64,000 nt of DNA from Cunninghamia lanceolata (lineage: Eukaryota > Streptophyta > Pinopsida > Cupressales > Cupressaceae), in the NCBI GenBank assembly GCA_027924645.1, contig BSBN01000809.1:45600001-45664000 (forward strand), written 5' to 3'. The translations under genes were made by a program, and so were the position numbers. The notes under the pieces were generated by a model, which ran no database searches, had not been told where the DNA came from, and saw only the letters and a program-made list of their open reading frames with translations. Every line of letters begins with the position of its first letter. Within the stretch, counting starts at the first letter, position 1. Below, in pieces: positions 25,164-36,343 of this stretch.

Positions 25164-26418
25164 TTTAGTGGACAATTAGATTTGTTAATGTTTTAATGTT
25201 TAGATGTTTAAATCCACCTCTCCACTATACATTGAAGGATCTAGGGTTGAGTGGTGAGCACTATCATACCCTAGTTCACTTGCAGATGTAGGGAAACTTG
25301 GATTAGGGAATTAATTATCAATTTTTCCTTCTCTTATGTCCAATTAACAATTAAAACCCTAATTATGCAAATACTACAACAAATTGATGAAAGACAGAAA
25401 ACGATCTTGTAGACGGGAGTAAAATAACAAATCACAAAATACCTATTTTTGGGGTTCTGAGGTGGAATAGTCAGGGACTAAGGTGTGGGCGCCCAAGTCT
25501 AAGGTACCTACTTTATTAGGGAATCTAGACCTCCTTCCAACACTGATAAGCCTTGTAACTTCTATTTCCTGAAATTTTTCTATGGAGGACACTATTGTGG
25601 GCACCCTAGTCTTGGAAGTACTCCTATGTCTGACTTTTCTTCAGATCCTGAATCCCTGATGCCTGCCAAACCTTCTTGCAACTCCACTTTTTCCAGATGT
25701 GACACCTGTAACCTACAATCACAAGACTTGGTTTGGGAATTATGGTGTTTAGAGGCTTACCTCAATCAAACCCCAAAGGACACTTAAGTCTCTAAACACC
25801 ATTGTCAGACAAAGAGTGCGTGCCCTTGTGAGACAGAGGCAAAAAACCAAAGGAATCAATGATGAAAACACAATGATATGTCACCATGTAGTGAAGCTCT
25901 CATGGAGGAAGATGCTCTTCATTCCATGAGGAGATTGATGCTCAAATCTACAAATATCAACACACAAAACATACAAGTCTACTCTTGCAACACAATAGAA
26001 GCCTTGAATCACCTTAAGAATGCCTAGAGTTCACAATGATCATCTAATTGAAATCTAGTTTACAAATGAATGCCTAAACAAGATTATATATTCACCTACA
26101 AGCATTCCCACCAAGACTTTAAAAATAAAACTTTACCATGTCAGAAAAAGAACCAACTAATGGTCACTAACTGACACCCAAAAATTAGGGCTGCCTTAAA
26201 ATAGGGCAAGACTAGGGCACAGGTGCCCAAGTCCCCCCCCTTATTTTAGGCAGGCTACAGCTCAAGGGGTCCTCCTAGGTCCCATTTGCCATGAAACCCA
26301 GGTCTCATTCCATCATGATGCTAAAATATGAACTAAAATGTCCTAAATGCATGCTAAAGACCCAGGAGCTAAACCTTATGAGGGAAAAGCCCCCAAGGGG
26401 ACATTTTTTGACATTACA
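25162..26418 (-). repeat. C 3' LTR (left copy)
   Basis: Begins ta(tttagtgg), where the right copy has tgtttagtgg, and ends gacattaca. Clear match of 25164-25505 to 31998-32341 (for example gtttaaatcc.cctctccactatacattg). Length about 1257 bp. No gene. The right border is inferred from the adjacent polypurine tract. Confidence 0.78.
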
Positions 26419-26433
26419 TTTAGCCCCCACTTT
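26419..26433 (-). other. C polypurine tract
   Basis: The minus strand reads AAAGTGGGGGCTAAA directly before TGTAATGTC, the inferred LTR start. Mostly purines, in the expected place. Confidence 0.65.
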
Positions 26434-28249
26434 AATGTATGTATAACGCGAGGCCAATACATGCATTAAAGTAAGGTCACAAACAAGGCATACACATCAA
26501 GTACAGAGAAGACACACCAATCACATAGAAGATAGTAACAGGTATGCAAAATAGGGAGAAGACAGTTATAGTCATGTAGTACACAGAGTAGACAATCAAT
26601 GCATAAAAGACACATTAATGCATGGAAGATAGAAATGATATCTTTTCTTTTCTTTTTCTCATATATGAAATGCAAATGCAAGTACTAGAAAGTAAACAAA
26701 CCTCCCATAATACACGATGCACTACCATAGAGCGCAGGTCTCTATATATATGGAGCAACACACATGCAAGACATGTAAAACCTCCCAAAAATGTAGGAAG
26801 CACTGCTTAAGGGCGTTGGTTTCTGCATATGGGGCAACAAACACACCACACAAACCAAGCACACCAAAACACACACACTTGAAGACACAAAGAAAACATA
26901 GTAGACAAGTGATGGAGTGTACCTATTTCTAGGTCCAACACCATCTCGGGCACATTATAGGTAGACACCGATGATTGGGCTTCACCACAACAATCACTGA
27001 AAACATGCATAAGGGTTGAGTTAGTCACAAAACTGCTCCCCGCCTCCGCAAAGGACTATTGAAAATGATAGGATGATGCAATCTGCTCCGAGAAATACAC
27101 CATCCCCACCTCTGCAGAGGGCTTAAGAAAAAGGATATGCTTGATATCCTGCCTCCGTAGAGGGCTTACATGATTGATTGATTGATTGCGAACAAAATCA
27201 GGATGCATGATACACTACCTTGGGGCGCAAGTCTTTGCATCTAAGGTCAAACACATTGCTAACATCTATAACAGACAGCTTACCTTATATATGCCCCCAC
27301 CTTAAGGTGGTTGATATCAGTTATCCATATCAAGAACATTAAGGTAGGAAGAAAACATGCAAGGCAACATAGACTTTCACAAAGCCCATGGCCTTCGCAG
27401 GTGACATGTACTGTACGATCGCCAAATGTTCCCACAAACACATCCTTGCAAGAAACATGTTATTATCTACAACATCATGATAAAAAACAACATCAATGCA
27501 TATGATTAACCACACAAAGAGCCAAGGTTATATAACTAATTCAGAGTTTGAGGATAACCATGGGGCTATATCACGAAGCTCTCTGAATCGAGTACCGCTA
27601 AGGCTAGATTCAAAGGCAAACAAAGGTGCACGGAGTAGTAGTATTGTTAAGGTTTGTAAATGCCACAGAAACATCATCAAATTCACTACGTAGAAAGCAC
27701 GAGTGCTTCCAGCAGCCAATCATCGGATAAGATATACAACCCCATCATCATATTAGGAACTATAGTCCATTTTTTTATTTCTCTTGAAAGGGACACTAGG
27801 TTTGCATCAATATAAACATTTGTCATCATCTACCCACTAGGTGGAAACACTAGAGGAAGGGAAAAAATAAATAAGAAAGGACAAACAAGTGTCTTAGGGA
27901 TAGTCACATAAGAGGGTGCCCCCAAGTCACCAACCACGATGCCATGTCCGTAAGGCACAACACACAACAATGAAATTAGGGAGAGAGCAATTTAGAAAAA
28001 TGATGATACAAATAGAAGGTCACAATAGAGGTGGTCTCCTAGTATCCTAAACCCTACAGGAGAATCTGATGTCATCCCAGGAGGCCTAAACAACATATAA
28101 CACATCACAGGGGAAGCACATCATGAGGGATAAAGGGTTAGAGATACTTACCTGTAGGGTCTTCATATTATATCTTGGAGCTCTCGAACCTCTTGGAGAG
28201 GTACTCGATCATGTTTAAAGAAAATTTTGAGTGGTTCTTATGAAAGTCC
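26434..28249. other. C non-coding region replacing pol
   Basis: About 1.8 kb with no RT, protease or integrase motif in any frame. It contains short repeated phrases such as cctccgcaaaggact, cctctgcagagggctta and cctccgtagagggctta (27040-27170), a tgat microsatellite at 27173-27188, and ac-rich stretches near 26850-26890. The small frames at 26466-27719 look like chance frames. Confidence 0.65.
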
Positions 28250-28440
28250 TATTTGTTATCATATGATGTTTGTTCCTTAAATCATTATTTAAATGAGACT
28301 TTTTGTTGCTTATGAGGGGAAGAACCACTATTGTTTCTGACTATTGATTGTCGTCTTACTCTTTTCTAATTTTTAGCAAATTTTCGTTGTTGAATATTTC
28401 TAGAATAGTAATAGGAATCATCATGTACCATCTTACTCGT

Positions 28441-30506
28441 CTATATCGGTTGTTGTTCTTCCTTTTTTGATGCATTTTGATTATCTCCTAATCCATATAG
28501 GGATAAAGGACAAGGAATCTCAGCATAAATTCCATGTCTTTGTGGAAAAGGTGGATTATCCACTTGTTTCATATCAACTTTGATCATACCCATGATACTA
28601 TCATAGTCCAAGTAATCATCCTCACCTACTTCCACTAAATCTTGTTCCACCATATTATTTTTGATATGCTTAGGAAAAGGATTAGTGAAGATTTGTAAAT
28701 TCTGATTCTGTAGAGCAACTGACTTATTTCCATTATCATTCACACCCGATACCTGGATGACATTTGAATCAATAAGGTCTTGTATCTCATGCTTAAGATG
28801 CATACATCGTTCAGTGTCATGTCCTTAAGTCTGATGATAATGACAAAAGACATTAGCATTGAAGTAAGATCCTTGTTTACTAGGACCAACAGGCTTGATC
28901 GGGGGAAGCTTTAGAATATTGTTACTCACAGCTTGATTCATGATAGAATGATAGGACTCAGATATCGAAGTAAACTTTCTTGGTTGATATGATGTTTTCT
29001 TTGGATTATTTATAGTAGACACATTCGTATTTGGTCCATTGATCTTGATGAAACTCCTATTATCGTTCCTCTTAAAATTGTTTTGTGATGATCCACCCAT
29101 GGATTGACCACCTTGAGCCGATGAGTTTTGGTTTTCATACTGACTAGACGAAAGTTGATAATCACAAAGGGTGGTGCATAAATGTTGAAAGGAGTCATAT
29201 TTCATCAAGAGAATCTTATCATGAATATTAGGTTGTAGATTTGTAAAAGATATCTTTTGAACATCCTCATCTTTCATTTGATACTAAATTTGCGCATAAA
29301 GTCCTTGATATCGACCAATGAATTCAGTCAACTCTTCTTTGGGACCTTGTTTGCACTGAACCAAGTCAATAAGAGTGACTTGGGGTCCGATGTTTGATTG
29401 AAAATGTTGTAAAAATTGATCAATCAATTGCGAAAAGGAGTGTATTGAATTTAGAGGCAATGAGAAAAGCCATTCTAAAGTAGTATCTTTGAGAGATCAC
29501 GGAAAAAGTTTTGCCAACAAATCCTCTTCAAAATAAAAATCACTACACATAGCTGTGAATGCTGCCACATGAATATTTGGATCACCTTTTCCACCATATT
29601 TTTCAAAGCGAGGAGTCTCAAAATTGCATAGGATAATAGATTACAGGCATGATATGTTGGTAGACTAGGTTGCAAAGAATTTGTCAAATTTGTTACCTTT
29701 TGTTGTGAAGCGACCATGCCCTGTAAAAGTTGGTTTAGGATGGCATCATTGGGAGATGCAGTTTGTTGTGAGGAATTGGAACCAAGGTGAGGAGGTGATT
29801 GAGCTTGAGATACAACATGCAGAGGCTGAGAATATGTTAATGGTGGTTGGCCATATTGATAGGTGGAAGATGGTTGCGAGTATGTAATAGGTAGTTGGAA
29901 ATGAGTGGAATAGATAGGAGGTTGAGAATAATTATTCATAGAAGATGTCCCTTTAGGAATCAAATTCTGATAATTAAATCCCACAGCTTTGTAATTAGTG
30001 CCATTAGATACTCCAATAGCAGTGGTAGCATTACTACAAACATTCGCATTAGTTGTTAAGATCGTTGATGTAAACGTGGATATTCCTGTATTTGGTATAG
30101 GTATGGAAACTTGAGTGTGAGATGGTAATAAAGTGTTATTTATCATTTGTAAACATTCAGTTACTGACATGATATTGGTTTGTACAATATGTGCTAGACC
30201 ACGAAGTGCATTAACCCCATCTTGTCATTCCTTTATCAATTCTCTTATATTATGAATTGTAGGAACAGCTTCTTCAGTTGTTCTCTCATTTTCCATAAAT
30301 GTTTGAAATTTAGCTAGGTCTTTATCCAACTTTTCTATTTTCTCATCAGATACATACCCTGTTGCCACCATAGTGTTATCAACATCCTAAAAAGTTTGTT
30401 CTTCCATTGAGGTTGGAGGATGTATAACATCTTGCATAATTTGAGTATCTCCCTTTGTAAAGAAGGTGTCCAAAGTACCAACTTCTTCAAGAGCATTAGA
30501 TCCCAT
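28441..30506 (-). pseudogene. C gag with zinc-knuckle-like motif
   Basis: Opens at 30506 with MGSNALEEVGTLDTF; a stop follows MEEQTF near 30388. Then a Gln/Ser/Pro/Tyr-rich segment (29700-30170), a frameshift near 29640, and the gag core in the next frame (EKYGGKGDPNIHVAAF, then LEWLFSLPLNSIHSFSQL, 29280-29600). After YQMKDEDVQKISFTNLQPN (28825-29277) there is CHYHQT-stop-GHDTERC, a knuckle-like C...H...C unit with one TAA inside, then CMHLKHEIQDLIDSN (28441-28803). No protease follows. Product type is confident; it is broken by a stop and a frameshift. Confidence 0.82.
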
Positions 30507-30587
30507 TAATATTTTTCTTCTTCTCAAGGGGATATTGTTTTTAGTATAGTGTTTCATAAAGCTTATACAAAAGCATACAACACACAA

Positions 30588-31995
30588 TGCACAAACTAAG
30601 AGAACAAATCCTAGGAGAAGGATATGATTAACGACTAAAATGCTTGGTTCTTTATACTCTTTTGAATGTAAATGAATGAAACAAAGGATGTTGTGAGGAT
30701 TTCAGTTAAGGGAAGAAAGTTATATGTCTGATATTAGTCCAAAATAGCAATATAATCACTCTCAACACACTCTTGATGCAAATCCAAGATAATGCCAAGT
30801 CAAAATATAGTGAAAATATGTCAAAATAAACACTTTTTTCACCGAAGTTCACTGCAAAAGAGCATAAAAAAGGGTGTTTTGAGGAAAATGATGATGGAAG
30901 ACAACTAATATCAGTAATAATAGCTACTTGGTGCCAAAATACCCAACACAACATGAATTTAGCGCCACTTAAGGTCAAACCCTAGTGCAATTTTTCACGG
31001 TTTTTTAAATCCAAGACCTAGCAAAAGGGGTGTTGTAAGGAATTTTAGGAGGTACAAAAAATAATATCAATAATATCAGTCACCTCAATCCATAAAATTT
31101 ATCACAACATGCTTGGAGTGCAAACTAGGTCAACCCTAAGGCAAAAATGGTCAAAATGTGTAGTTTTTCACCAAATTTTCACTACAAGAGCCTGTTAAAA
31201 AGGGTGTTGTGAAGATTTTTATGAGGGAAAGAAAATTAATACCCTAATGATAGCAAATTAATACAAAAATATCCTTCACAACACACCTATAGTGCAAGTT
31301 TAGAGAGTTGATATGGCCAAATTTAGCAAAAATTGTTGTTTTGAAGCCCTAGGTTTGAGATCTTGACACAAAATGCTATGTGAATGCTTTGAAGTATAAT
31401 TTATGATGAAATTGACTTACTCTTAGATCTAAAGATGAGTTTCAAGCCTTGATATGCAAAATGCCCATGCAAATTTAATGAAAATGCAACAAAATTGCTA
31501 GTTTTTGTTGAAATTTTCTATGTAAAAATGCAAATATTTTAAATTTAAATGCAAATTCACACTAAAATGCAAGACTATAGCCAAATGCAAATTTTAATGA
31601 GCCTCTAAAATCAGTAGAAAAATTTGATAAAAGATTTTGCCTACAAACCCTAGATTTTTGAATTACTAGGTTATATAAAATTGTCAAAATTTTCACAAAA
31701 CCCTAGCAATTAAATGATGAAAATGCAAGGTAAATTTCTAATTTTTTGTATTTTTCTATAGTTTATATCAGATCTGATGGAAAAATCATGAATTAGAAAA
31801 ACTTAGGAAGAATTGATGCAATTTAGTAAGCCAAACAATGCAAATTTTTTTGTATTTTTAAAAATTTTCAATTTTTTTGAATTTTTCTCAATGCAATAAA
31901 ATGAATGACCAAATGAATGAATGAAATAACACCAAATCTAAAGACAAACACTCTAAAAGTTGTAATTTAAGTCCAAAAACATGGGTTCACCAAAA
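30588..31995. other. C 5' leader
   Basis: About 1.4 kb between gag and the right LTR. It carries a loose tandem repeat with units of about 180-220 bp: caccgaagttcactgcaaaag / caccaaattttcactacaaga, each followed by aaaaaggggtgtt(t/g)tgaag-like sequence (30830-31240). AT-rich and without a gene. At 31981-31992 the minus strand reads TGGTGAACCCAT beside the LTR, a likely primer-binding site. Confidence 0.6.
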
Positions 31996-32341
31996 TGTTT
32001 AGTGGAAAATTGGATTTGTCAATGTTTTAATGTTTAGATGTTTAAATCCGCCTCTCCACTATACATTGAAGGATCTAGGGTCAAGTGGTGAGCACTATCA
32101 TACCCTAGGTCACTTGTAGATGTAGGGAAATTTGTATTAGGGAATTAATTATCAATATTTCCTTCTCTTATGTCTAATTAACCATTAAAACCCTAATTAT
32201 GCAAATACTACAACAAATTGACAAAAGACGAAAAAAGCTCTTGTAGATGGGAGTAAAATAACAAATCACAGAATACCTGTTTTCGAGTTTCTAAGGCAGA
32301 ACAGTCGGGGACTAAGGTGTAGGCACCCAAGTCCAAGGTAC
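31996..32341 (-). repeat. C 5' LTR (right copy), first 346 bp
   Basis: Starts tgtttagtggaaaattgg and matches the left LTR up to aaggtac, where B2 begins. The left LTR continues ctactttattaggg at the same point, so the rest should lie past B2, but it is not seen. Confidence 0.82.
32337..32341. repeat. B2 target site, left copy
   Basis: ggtac directly before the B2 LTR. The C left LTR has ggtac at the same place, so it is host sequence. The matching right copy cannot be checked because the right LTR of B2 is cut off. Confidence 0.5.
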
Positions 32342-33182
32342 TGTGATAGGTAAAAAATCAAGTTTAGAAGATTAGGCATAGCCATGAAAACCTAACCCTA
32401 CCATCATCAAAGAATCTAATCTAAATGAAATCAAAGAGTAATACAATTCAAGCATAACATCACCTAGACTGTGTGATTCTTTGTTTATGATGTGGACTGC
32501 TTCTTCAACAATGAACAATTATGATGCTGAAAGCTACCATGATGGATGATAAAAGCTCAATTAGATTCTCAAATGCTCAATATGCTCAAGATGATAATGG
32601 AGGCACTATATGAATGCTAGATCTATTTCATATGGAATGAGGGGGTATTTATATAGAACTCAACCAGAATCAATTGACGATGGAGATTCAAAGGCTATGT
32701 GAATGGATAGGATTGAAAGATACTAAAATTAGGTCTCATTAGTTGTGCATGTGAAGGATTTGAATGAAAGTTGTACTGCAACACATGCTTGGATGGAGAA
32801 ATGGAAAAATGTTGAAATATAGTGAAATGTGAGGATTTAATTCAAATAAAATATTTGAATTAGTTGGGATATGAGTTGGAAACTAATTAAATAAATAAAA
32901 TTTATTTAACTAATTGGGAAGATGAATAGGATGGGATAAGATATGATGTGGAAATTAATTAAATAAATAAAATTTATTTAATTAATTGGCTAAGTGAATA
33001 AGATGGGATAAGATATGATGTGGAAATTAATTAAATAAATAAAATTTAATTAATTAATTGGCTAAGTAGGAAGAGGATGGGATTTAATTAAATAAATGAA
33101 ATTTATTTAATTAATTGGCTTAATGGATAAATAATGTTTTGACTAGGTGTTTGTTAGACATGGACAAATTTAGGTGTCTACA
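32342..33182 (-). repeat. B2 3' LTR (left copy)
   Basis: 841 bp from tgtgatagg to tgtctaca. The segment 32880-33115 is a short tandem array of about 65-75 bp units containing ttaattaaataaataaaa, with four units here and three in the right LTR. Confidence 0.92.
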
Positions 33183-33196
33183 TTTTGCCCCTCTTT
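33183..33196 (-). other. B2 polypurine tract
   Basis: The minus strand reads AAAGAGGGGCAAAA directly before TGTAGACACC. It corresponds to the B1 tract at 9579-9592. Confidence 0.85.
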
Positions 33197-33562
33197 GATA
33201 CAATGTTCGATAGAGCATTGTGTCAAAGAAGATATGATATTCGTTCGATAAATAAGTTATGCCCCAGTGTAACTGGCAGGTGATGCCCCCTCGAGAGGTA
33301 AGCCAGGCTAACCAAGAAGGGCTGGGTTGGCTCACGATAGAAGAAAAGGCTAAAAATAAGGTTAACACAAAGCAATTGAGGGTTGAGTGGGATAAAATAG
33401 GGTGTTGCAGAAGAAGAATAGGCTATGGCATAGATAAATTAGGGTTTGGAGAGGGCTATAAGTAGGTTCTGCCATGGCAAATAGGCTCATTTGTGCTCAG
33501 AAATTATAGAAATCCAGAGCCCCTGAGAGTGAGGTTGCGATGAGAGTTGGAGAGCTGTCAGG

Positions 33563-36343
33563 ATGGTTATTCCACATAGGGATCATTGTGCAGAGCGAGT
33601 GAGGACACATGGGCGACCAAAGGGAGTAGGTGTACCGGTATGTTTCAAAACTTTTCCTAAAAGTGTGTATTTAATAGCCTAGAAGCGTTATTAATGCACA
33701 CATGTCACCAAAAGTGACTAGGTTGCAGGATAGGGATTTCAGGTCGCTTATGTAGGAAGATAGAGCACTTGCAGTAGTTCAGATCACTTATAGGCGCGGT
33801 TTGGTCACTTTTGACAAATGGGTCGCATCCAGTCGGCTAGGAAAATATATACTGAAATGCACATATAGAGTAGAATTAGTCACTTATGGTGAAAAGTTGG
33901 CGCATATAGGATTTTGGCTCGCGTATAAATGGCAATTGCTCGCATAGGGTAAATAGCATGCTTTTAGGGCTAAAATCAGCGCATGTAGAATATAGGTCGC
34001 ATATAGTATAAAAGTAGGCGCATATGGAATGTAGCTCGCTTTTAGGGAAAAAATGAGCGCATATAGAATATAACTCGCATATAGGGAAAAAAGAAGCGCA
34101 TGTGGAAGTTTAGCCCGCTTATAGTTGAACAGTAAGCGCATATGCAAAAGTGCTCACATGTAGGCAGAATAGAAGCGCATGTGGTAAAACTAGTCGCTAG
34201 TGAGCATAAAATAGGTGCATATGGTAAAATGGACTGCTTATGGTAGATTTAAACTAGGATAGCAATAAATGTTCAGATTTTGATAGGAATAAAGTAGCGA
34301 AATGGACTGACATTGATGAATGGATTCGTGCAAGATATACTACCACCGTTGGTATCACGGGAGCCACATCTGAGAGATTTGCGGTTAGTTAGATGGTTGG
34401 ATGCAGAGGAGCGATTAGTGCTAGAGATACTCGGATTGGAGCATGTGTCACGATTGGAGCTAGTGTAGGCACATTGGGGGCTGATGAAGGCAATGGTGGA
34501 GTGATGGATGAGCGAGCACAGTTCCTTTTTGTTACCGATGGGAGAGGCGACGATCACATTGGAGGATGTGTTCTAGATTTTGCAGATTCTGACAAATGGG
34601 GAGCATGTGGATTATGATCTTGATATGGGTCTAGCTACTTTCAGGAGGTTATTTGGGACACCTGGCATTGGAGGTAGAGGGCTCGGAGATCCTGATGGCG
34701 AGGATGGAGGAGCTATGTGACAGATTACAGTGGGTGGTAGTGGCTATCATCAGATGGCTAGTGGGAGATAGGCAAGCCAAAGGCTTTCCAATAGGATGGG
34801 GGATAGTTATGTAGGGGATGTTTTCATATGGCACAAGATATGCATGGGCTGAGTGTGTATTGGGATAGCTATACCATTATTTACATGACTGCGCTTACAT
34901 GTTCAAAGCTAGTATGTCAGCAGGAGTTACAGTGTTGCATGTATGGGCTTATGAGCACATTTTAGTTAGTAGACCAGAGGGATGGGTGGCGAGAGCAGTG
35001 GGAGAGCCATATGTGCGGATATATAGAGGATCTTTGACATACCAACAATGCCGAGGAGTGATATACTGGCAAAGGAGATTGGATGAGGTGGATAGTTTTG
35101 TATGGAGGCCATGGCTAGGATGTGAGCGGTGGGAGGAGGAGGATGCAGAGCTTGTCTATGCCAGGTAGGCGAGAAACATTTTTGGACGTGACATTTATAT
35201 TATAGAGCACTATTTGCCAGAGAGAGTTTTGAGGCAATTCAGGGGAGCACAGGTAGTACTAGTTGGTGATGCCATTTTTAGGAGGACGAGATAGGAGGTT
35301 TTTGATTAGGGTCCAGAGGTTGTGGTGGACACAACATTGGCAAAGAGAGATGGATTACAGCCAGTGGTATGGTAGTGGGGACAGGGTCCTGCAGATCTAG
35401 GCACATTGCCGGAGTATGATGTTCATTGGGCGACAGCTAGACTAACTTTGTTGACATGGGTTGGAGGGATTGGAGAGATTGAGATGGAGAGACCGGTTCA
35501 TAGGAGACGATGATGGGCTCCACCAGTGCAGGTTGTTGTGCTAGCCACACCAGGGATACAGATACAAGGGTAGATGCCAGGACAATCTCCTATACTAGCA
35601 CAACCTCAGAGGCAGATTTTGGTAGGTGATGATGTTGGTATTCAATAGCTACGGAGACAGATCAGAGAGGAGAGGAGATGGAGAAGCGAGCACAAATGAG
35701 GTTGAGGATGATGGAGATAGATAGACATCAGGCAGTGATTAGCCTGCGGCATGTGAGGGCACATGCACATACTTATCAGGCTCAGCTATAGTTGAGAGCA
35801 TAGGGGGGAGATGGACAAGATGATGGTGCTCTAGCTAGGGTGACTGGAGAGAGAGATGATGCTAGACAGAGTGACCAGATGATGAGGCTAGAGAAGGACA
35901 TTGTAGTTTAGCAGGTACAGGCCATGAGAGTAGAGAGGGATGGTTTGCGGGCTGAGAGAGATAGGGCAGTGTAGTAGCTATAGGGGGTGACAGGTGAGCG
36001 AGATAGAGCAATGGTTGCATTGGGGACTAATGGAGCTACGATGTATTTAGCCACATAGTTGACATAGGTACAGGTAGAGCTATGGAGAGTGTAGGGTGAG
36101 GCTGAGTATTACAAAGGCTTGTACTATGGGGCTGTGCCAGCAAAGCAGAGGCAGCCTAGCTTCAGGAGCCGATCAGGGGCTTCAGGTTCACGCAGGTTAG
36201 GTGGATCTTGATCAGTAGCTTCAGTGATGGGGCCATTGAGAGATAGGGGACTAGGTGCAGGACCTAGTGGTGGTGGTGGTGATGGTCGAGGAGAGGGAGC
36301 TGCCAGTAGTCACTAGGGCTACCTTGTATATATTGTATGATAG
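33563..36343 (+). pseudogene. Antisense gene with plant mobile domain (PMD, aminotransferase-like) similarity
   Basis: Plus-strand gene inside B2, opposite to gag-pol. A possible first exon starts at 33563 (MVIPHRDHCAERV) and ends at a donor-like ggtatgt at 33637-33643. A second part reads SFLLPMGEATITLEDVF near 34525 (the LP-GE-TITLEDV signature of PMD proteins), then MSAGVTVLHVWAYEH, WRPWLGCERW and YLPERVLRQFRGAQ (34899-35260). The C-terminal region (35650-36110) is rich in Arg, Glu, Gln and Asp with heptad-like spacing (ERDDARQSDQMMRLEKD), a probable coiled coil. Many in-frame stops (mostly TAG and TGA) make it a pseudogene. PMD genes and antisense extra ORFs are both known from Tat-lineage retrotransposons. 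B1 lacks this block. Confidence 0.75.
33840..34260. repeat. Degenerate tandem repeat in putative PMD intron
   Basis: About eight to ten loose units of 35-60 bp built from gcgcatatgg/gcgcatgtag and ctcgc(t/a)tatag, separated by short A-rich stretches (for example 33900, 33985, 34018, 34056, 34096, 34135, 34174). It lies between the proposed first exon and the PMD core. Confidence 0.75.

Larger units (their letters stand above)
25162..32341 (-). mobile_element. Gag-only LTR retrotransposon C (probably non-autonomous)
   Basis: Left LTR 25162-26418 and the first 346 bp of a right LTR (31996-32341) flank about 5.6 kb. On the minus strand only a gag gene can be read; where protease, RT and integrase should follow there is about 2 kb of non-coding DNA. 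Primer site and polypurine tract are in their normal places. The right LTR is interrupted at 32342 by B2. The gag type resembles that of Tat elements, so C may have depended on a B-like partner. That dependence is inference. Confidence 0.8.

Noticed and set aside
27173..27188. tgat microsatellite
   Set aside because: Only four units; common in plant DNA.
33840..34260. Regularly spaced repeats considered as a CRISPR array
   Set aside because: Units and spacing are degenerate, there are no distinct spacers, and the context is a plant retrotransposon.
34273..34557. Minus-strand Ser/Asn-rich 94-codon frame
   Set aside because: Antisense of the PMD-like region, where the plus-strand frame carries recognisable motifs.
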